From NCBI RefSeq assembly GCF_900182785.1, contig NZ_FXTS01000002.1, positions 1 to 64,000 of the forward strand: DNA of 64,000 bases. Direction: 5' to 3'. The notes below the pieces were generated by a model. The model had not been told where the DNA came from. It did not search any database and saw only the letters and a list, made by a program, of their open reading frames with translations. Numbering within the stretch: the first letter of the stretch is position 1; every line of letters begins with the position of its first letter. Both the position numbers and the translations under genes were made by a program. Source of the DNA: Oceanospirillum linum (lineage in GTDB: Bacteria; Pseudomonadota; Gammaproteobacteria; Pseudomonadales; Halomonadaceae). Of this stretch, positions 60,720 through 64,000 are shown one piece after another.

Positions 60720-62084
60720 ATGCCTTCTAACGATAGCCTGAAGCAAAAAGAGCAGCGCATGGCGAACTGTGATTTAACCCAGTCACAACTGGATGCCCAC
60801 TGGATGCCTTTCTCCAGTAACCGAGAATTCAAAAAAGATCCGCGTTTACTGGTTTCAGCTGAAGGCCATTATTACACCGACGCAGATGGTCGTAAGATTT
60901 TTGACGGCCTTTCGGGTCTTTGGAACTGTGGTGCCGGTCACGCTCGCCCTGAGATCGTTGAAGCGGTTAGCCAGCAGGTCAAACAGTTAGATTATATCCC
61001 TGCTTTTCAGTACGGCCACCCTAAATCTTTCCAGCTTGCCGAACGCATAACAGATCTTATGCCGGATGATCTGAATCGTGTTTTCTTTACCGGCTCAGGC
61101 TCTGAAGCGGTTGAAACAGCATTGAAAATGGCCCGGGCCTATTGGCGTAAAAAAGGCCAGGGCACTAAGACCCGTTTTATTGGCCGTGCAAAGGGTTATC
61201 ACGGGGTGAATTTTGGCGGTATCAGTGTTGGTGGCATCGGCCCGAACCGTGTGCTTTATGGTCAGGGTATTGATGCGGTGCATCTGCCCCATACGATGTT
61301 GCCTGATAATAAGTTTGTGCAAGGTATGCCGGATGATGGCGCGCACCTGGCGGACTATCTGGAAGAGCTGCTTGCGGTAAGTGACGCCTCTAATGTGGCC
61401 GGTGTTATTGTGGAGCCGATGGCCGGTTCTATTGGTGTGATTCCACCACCAAAAGGCTATCTGAAGCGCCTGCGTGAGCTATGCGATAAGCACAACTTAC
61501 TGCTGATTTTTGATGAAGTGATCACCGGCTTTGGCCGTATGGGTTCTTACTCCGGCGCAGAAGAGTTTGGTGTAACGCCAGACCTTATGGTTGTCGCGAA
61601 GCAGATCACCAACGGTGTTGTTCCTATGGGTGGCGTGATCGCCAAACAGGAGATCTACGATACCTTTATGGATAACGGTGGCAAGGATTACATGATCGAA
61701 CTGCCCCACGGTTATACCTACTCGGCACACCCGCTGGCCTGTGCTGCAGGTTTAGCCTCTTTGGATATTCTGGAAAAAGACCAGCTGATTCCCCGTGTTA
61801 AGCAGATCTCGCCTAAGTTTGAAGAGATATTGCACAGCCTTAAAGGTTCGCGCCATGTGACGGATATCCGTAACTATGGTTTAGCGGGTGGTATCACGCT
61901 GGAATCTGCACCGGGTGAACCGGCTTTGCGCCCTTATCAGGTGGCGATGAAGTGTTGGGAAAAAGGTTTTTATGTGCGTTACGGCGGCGACACCCTGCAG
62001 CTGGGTATGCCCTTTACCGTTGAGACCGATGAGATTGATAGCGTGATTAACGCAATCGGTGAATCTCTGAACGAAGTTGATTAA
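60720..62084 (+). CDS. bauA: beta-alanine/omega-amino acid-pyruvate aminotransferase
   Basis: A class-III PLP enzyme of 454 residues. The cofactor Lys294 is in MVVAKQITNGVVPMGG, Asp265 in LIFDEVITGFGRMG, and SGSEAVE is at 126-132. The N-terminal LDAHWMPFSSNREFKKDPRLL is typical of beta-alanine-pyruvate transaminases. It turns beta-alanine plus pyruvate into malonate semialdehyde and alanine. Start chosen at ATG 60720 (GAGG 6 bases upstream); the frame opens at 60660. The next gene removes the semialdehyde. Confidence 0.9.
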   Translation: MPSNDSLKQKEQRMANCDLTQSQLDAHWMPFSSNREFKKDPRLLVSAEGHYYTDADGRKIFDGLSGLWNCGAGHARPEIVEAVSQQVKQLDYIPAFQYGHPKSFQLAERITDLMPDDLNRVFFTGSGSEAVETALKMARAYWRKKGQGTKTRFIGRAKGYHGVNFGGISVGGIGPNRVLYGQGIDAVHLPHTMLPDNKFVQGMPDDGAHLADYLEELLAVSDASNVAGVIVEPMAGSIGVIPPPKGYLKRLRELCDKHNLLLIFDEVITGFGRMGSYSGAEEFGVTPDLMVVAKQITNGVVPMGGVIAKQEIYDTFMDNGGKDYMIELPHGYTYSAHPLACAAGLASLDILEKDQLIPRVKQISPKFEEILHSLKGSRHVTDIRNYGLAGGITLESAPGEPALRPYQVAMKCWEKGFYVRYGGDTLQLGMPFTVETDEIDSVINAIGESLNEVD

Positions 62085-62129
62085 GACCGCGGAACCTTTA
62101 CCCAATTCAAGCACCAGGAGCGAATCAAT

Positions 62130-63635
62130 ATGACAACGACATCAGATACAACCATCGGCCATCTGATCAACGGCAAGATCGTACAGGACGCCGAGCGCAG
62201 CCAGCCGGTTTACAACCCTTCAACGGGTGAAATCAGCAAGCAGGTGGGTCTGGCATCCAAAGCCACTGTTGAAGAGGCGATTGCCACAGCACAGGCGGCT
62301 TATCCTGCATGGCGTCAGACGCCACCGCTGAAACGTGCCCGTGTGATGTTCCGCTTTAAGCAACTGCTGGAAGAGAACGCGGACAAAATTTGCGCCATGA
62401 TCGGCGAAGAACACGGCAAGATCGCCCACGATGCCATGGGTGAACTGCAACGGGGTATCGAAAACGTTGAGTTTGCCTGCGGTATTCCAGAGTTATTAAA
62501 AGGTGAATACAGCAAAAACGTTGGCCCGAATATCGACTCCTGGAGCGAGTTCCAACCCTTAGGTGTGGTTGCCGGTATTACCCCGTTTAACTTCCCCGCC
62601 ATGGTGCCGATGTGGATGTTCCCGTTAGCTATCGCCTGCGGTAACACCTTTGTGCTGAAACCCTCTGAGCGTGATCCATCCTCAACACTGTATATCGCAC
62701 AGCTTTTACAGGAAGCGGGTCTACCGGAAGGTGTGTTGAATGTTGTTAATGGTGATAAAACAGCGGTTGATACCCTGCTGACGGATAAGCGCATCAAGGC
62801 GGTTAGTTTTGTGGGTTCCACACCGATTGCGGAATATATCTACGCTACCGCCAATGCCAACGGTAAACGTTGTCAGGCTTTAGGCGGTGCGAAAAACCAC
62901 GCCATTGTGATGCCGGATGCGGATATGGATAACGCCGTTAACCAGCTGCTGGGGGCGGCCTTTGGCTCCTCCGGTGAGCGCTGCATGGCCTTGTCCGTGG
63001 CTGTTGCTGTAGGCGACCAGGCCGCTGATGCCTTGGTCAGTAAACTGCAGGAAGCGATGAAACCGCTGAAAGTTGGCGCGTTTTCAGATCAAAGTAATGA
63101 TTTTGGCCCAGTGATTACCGCCCAGCATCGGGATAAAGTCGTGGGTTATATCTCAAGTTCTGAAAAAGATGGCGCAACCGTCGTCGTTGATGGCCGCGAA
63201 CCTCAGGTAGCCGGTTACGACAACGGCTTCTTTGTCGGCGCAACCCTGATCGACCGCGTCACACCGGAGATGGTTAGCTACAAAGAAGAGATCTTCGGCC
63301 CCGTGCTGCAGGTGGTGCGCGTTAACACCATGGAAGAAGCGATGCAGCTGATCAACGATCACGAATACGGCAACGGCACCTGCATCTTCACCCGCGACGG
63401 TGAAGCCGCCCGTTACTTCTCCGATATGATCGAAGTGGGCATGGTGGGTATCAACGTACCGCTGCCGGTGCCGGTTGCATACCACAGCTTCGGCGGCTGG
63501 AAACGCTCCCTGTTTGGAGACCTGCACGCCTACGGCCCGGATGGTGTTCGTTTCTACACCAAACGTAAAACCATCACCCAACGCTGGCCCTCCAGCGGCG
63601 TACGTGAAGGCGTCAGCTTCGCCTTCCCGAGCTGA
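62130..63635 (+). CDS. mmsA: (methyl)malonate-semialdehyde dehydrogenase, CoA-acylating
   Basis: A 501-residue CoA-dependent aldehyde dehydrogenase with Cys285 in SSGERCMALSVAV, the cofactor segment ITPFNFPAMVPMWM, and no general-base Glu at the usual site (ALGGAKNHAIV), as expected for MmsA. The C-terminal RSLFGDLHAYGPDGVRFYTKRKTITQRWP is a family signature. It converts malonate semialdehyde to acetyl-CoA and CO2. It is 45 bases after bauA, in one operon, followed by a terminator. Confidence 0.93.
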   Translation: MTTTSDTTIGHLINGKIVQDAERSQPVYNPSTGEISKQVGLASKATVEEAIATAQAAYPAWRQTPPLKRARVMFRFKQLLEENADKICAMIGEEHGKIAHDAMGELQRGIENVEFACGIPELLKGEYSKNVGPNIDSWSEFQPLGVVAGITPFNFPAMVPMWMFPLAIACGNTFVLKPSERDPSSTLYIAQLLQEAGLPEGVLNVVNGDKTAVDTLLTDKRIKAVSFVGSTPIAEYIYATANANGKRCQALGGAKNHAIVMPDADMDNAVNQLLGAAFGSSGERCMALSVAVAVGDQAADALVSKLQEAMKPLKVGAFSDQSNDFGPVITAQHRDKVVGYISSSEKDGATVVVDGREPQVAGYDNGFFVGATLIDRVTPEMVSYKEEIFGPVLQVVRVNTMEEAMQLINDHEYGNGTCIFTRDGEAARYFSDMIEVGMVGINVPLPVPVAYHSFGGWKRSLFGDLHAYGPDGVRFYTKRKTITQRWPSSGVREGVSFAFPS

Positions 63636-63690
63636 TCGACAGTCCTTACCTCTCTACGCACCGTAAAAAGTGCACCTTTTGATGCTTGTT

Positions 63691-63719
63691 GCCCCGGTTG
63701 ACCGATCGGGGCTTTTTTT
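63691..63719 (+). terminator. intrinsic terminator after mmsA
   Basis: GCCCCG / CGGGGC stem with a 10-base loop, followed by seven T. Confidence 0.88.
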
Positions 63720-63752
63720 GTGGGTCGGCCTTCGACTCGTACTCCCGCTCCG

Positions 63753-63850
63753 CGTGGTAATGCATACGGGTCTTACACTGTATTGCGCGGCATCCAGCAC
63801 TGGAATGACTCATTCATCATGTTCTACGTGGTAATGCATCCCCGTCTTAC
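63753..63850. repeat. pair of REP-like repeats
   Basis: Two 24-base copies (63753-63776 and 63827-63850) start CGTGGTAATGCAT and end GTCTTAC, with three mismatches between them. The upstream flank of the first (CGTACTCCCGCTCCG) forms an imperfect palindrome with it, as in the CTCCGCGTGG-type REP elements common in gammaproteobacteria. The second copy runs into the stop codon of the DUF6435 gene. Confidence 0.6.
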
Positions 63851-64000
63851 TTGGATTGCTCCGCCTCCAGCGCCGTAATCTGCTTGTAGATCGCCTCCGC
63901 CTCCTCCGTCAGAAACGAATAGCTTTTAATATCGCCATTACGCTGAGCCAGCATCGCCTGCTCCAGCTTAGCCGCGTATTCCTTTTTCAGTTTCTTGCTC
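63847..64000 (-). CDS. DUF6435-like small protein (5' end outside the window)
   Basis: On the minus strand an open frame enters from the right edge and stops at TTA (63847-63849). The readable part contains AKLEQAMLAQRNGDIKSYSF, then LTEEAEAIYKQITALEAEQ. This matches the pattern of the small helical DUF6435 family (xKKLEKxYxxLLEKAMxAQRNGDI). About ten N-terminal residues should lie beyond the window. The function is unknown. Confidence 0.6.
   Translation of the reverse strand, partial: SKKLKKEYAAKLEQAMLAQRNGDIKSYSFLTEEAEAIYKQITALEAEQSK

Overview
The window looks like the chromosome of a marine gammaproteobacterium, probably of the Oceanospirillales/Oceanospirillaceae type (an inference from protein character: an EfpL-type EF-P paralogue, many chemoreceptors, GC close to 50 %). 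Nearly all of it is accessory metabolism for amines: a polyamine island of about 60 kb that surrounds a complete quinohemoprotein amine dehydrogenase (QHNDH) biosynthesis cluster.

Layout. 1-2.9 kb: an AT-rich edge, a REP-associated Y1 transposase with terminal repeats and a collapsed second copy, a DUF6164 gene and efpL. 3.2-11.5 kb: a PuuB-like oxidase, an NhaC-type antiporter, an EamA exporter, a cytoplasmic FIST-domain chemoreceptor, and a cysteine hydrolase divergent from a GlxA/AraC regulator. 11.5-25 kb: the main putrescine locus, with a LuxR-type regulator, SpuC-like aminotransferase, GntR regulator, PuuA-like gamma-glutamylputrescine synthetase, a PotFGHI ABC importer, and two class-I glutamine amidotransferases (candidate gamma-Glu-GABA hydrolases) flanking a chemoreceptor. 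25.2-27.8 kb: an aldehyde dehydrogenase and an Abi_2/HEPN defence-type gene. 28-46 kb: an OmpR-type regulator and a very large Ser/Thr-kinase-like/AAA/histidine-kinase protein interrupted by one in-frame TGA, divergent from qhpA-D-C-B, an outer-membrane channel gene, and qhpF-E-G. 46-57 kb: a second polyamine set (PotF2, PuuA2, PuuB2, TetR, cupin, PuuC) and a small TetR/DUF6463/DUF2867 cassette. 57.5-63.6 kb: a dCache chemoreceptor and a beta-alanine module (LysR, omega-aminotransferase, malonate-semialdehyde dehydrogenase). The right edge carries a REP-like repeat pair and the 3' part of a DUF6435 gene.

How it fits together (inference). Putrescine enters through PotFGHI and is degraded either by gamma-glutamylation (PuuA, PuuB, PuuC, GATase) or by direct transamination (SpuC). 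Diaminopropane or spermidine would give beta-alanine, which the aminotransferase/MmsA pair turns into acetyl-CoA. Periplasmic QHNDH oxidises primary amines to aldehydes, which the aldehyde dehydrogenase at 25.2 kb may oxidise further. A palindrome, TTTGTGATCACAAA, recurs upstream of puuB1, spuC and puuA1 around the GntR gene and is a candidate operator. A different split element is shared by the qhpA and 25.2-kb aldehyde dehydrogenase promoters. Most intergenic regions carry clear hairpins or terminators. I saw no rRNA, tRNA or CRISPR array.
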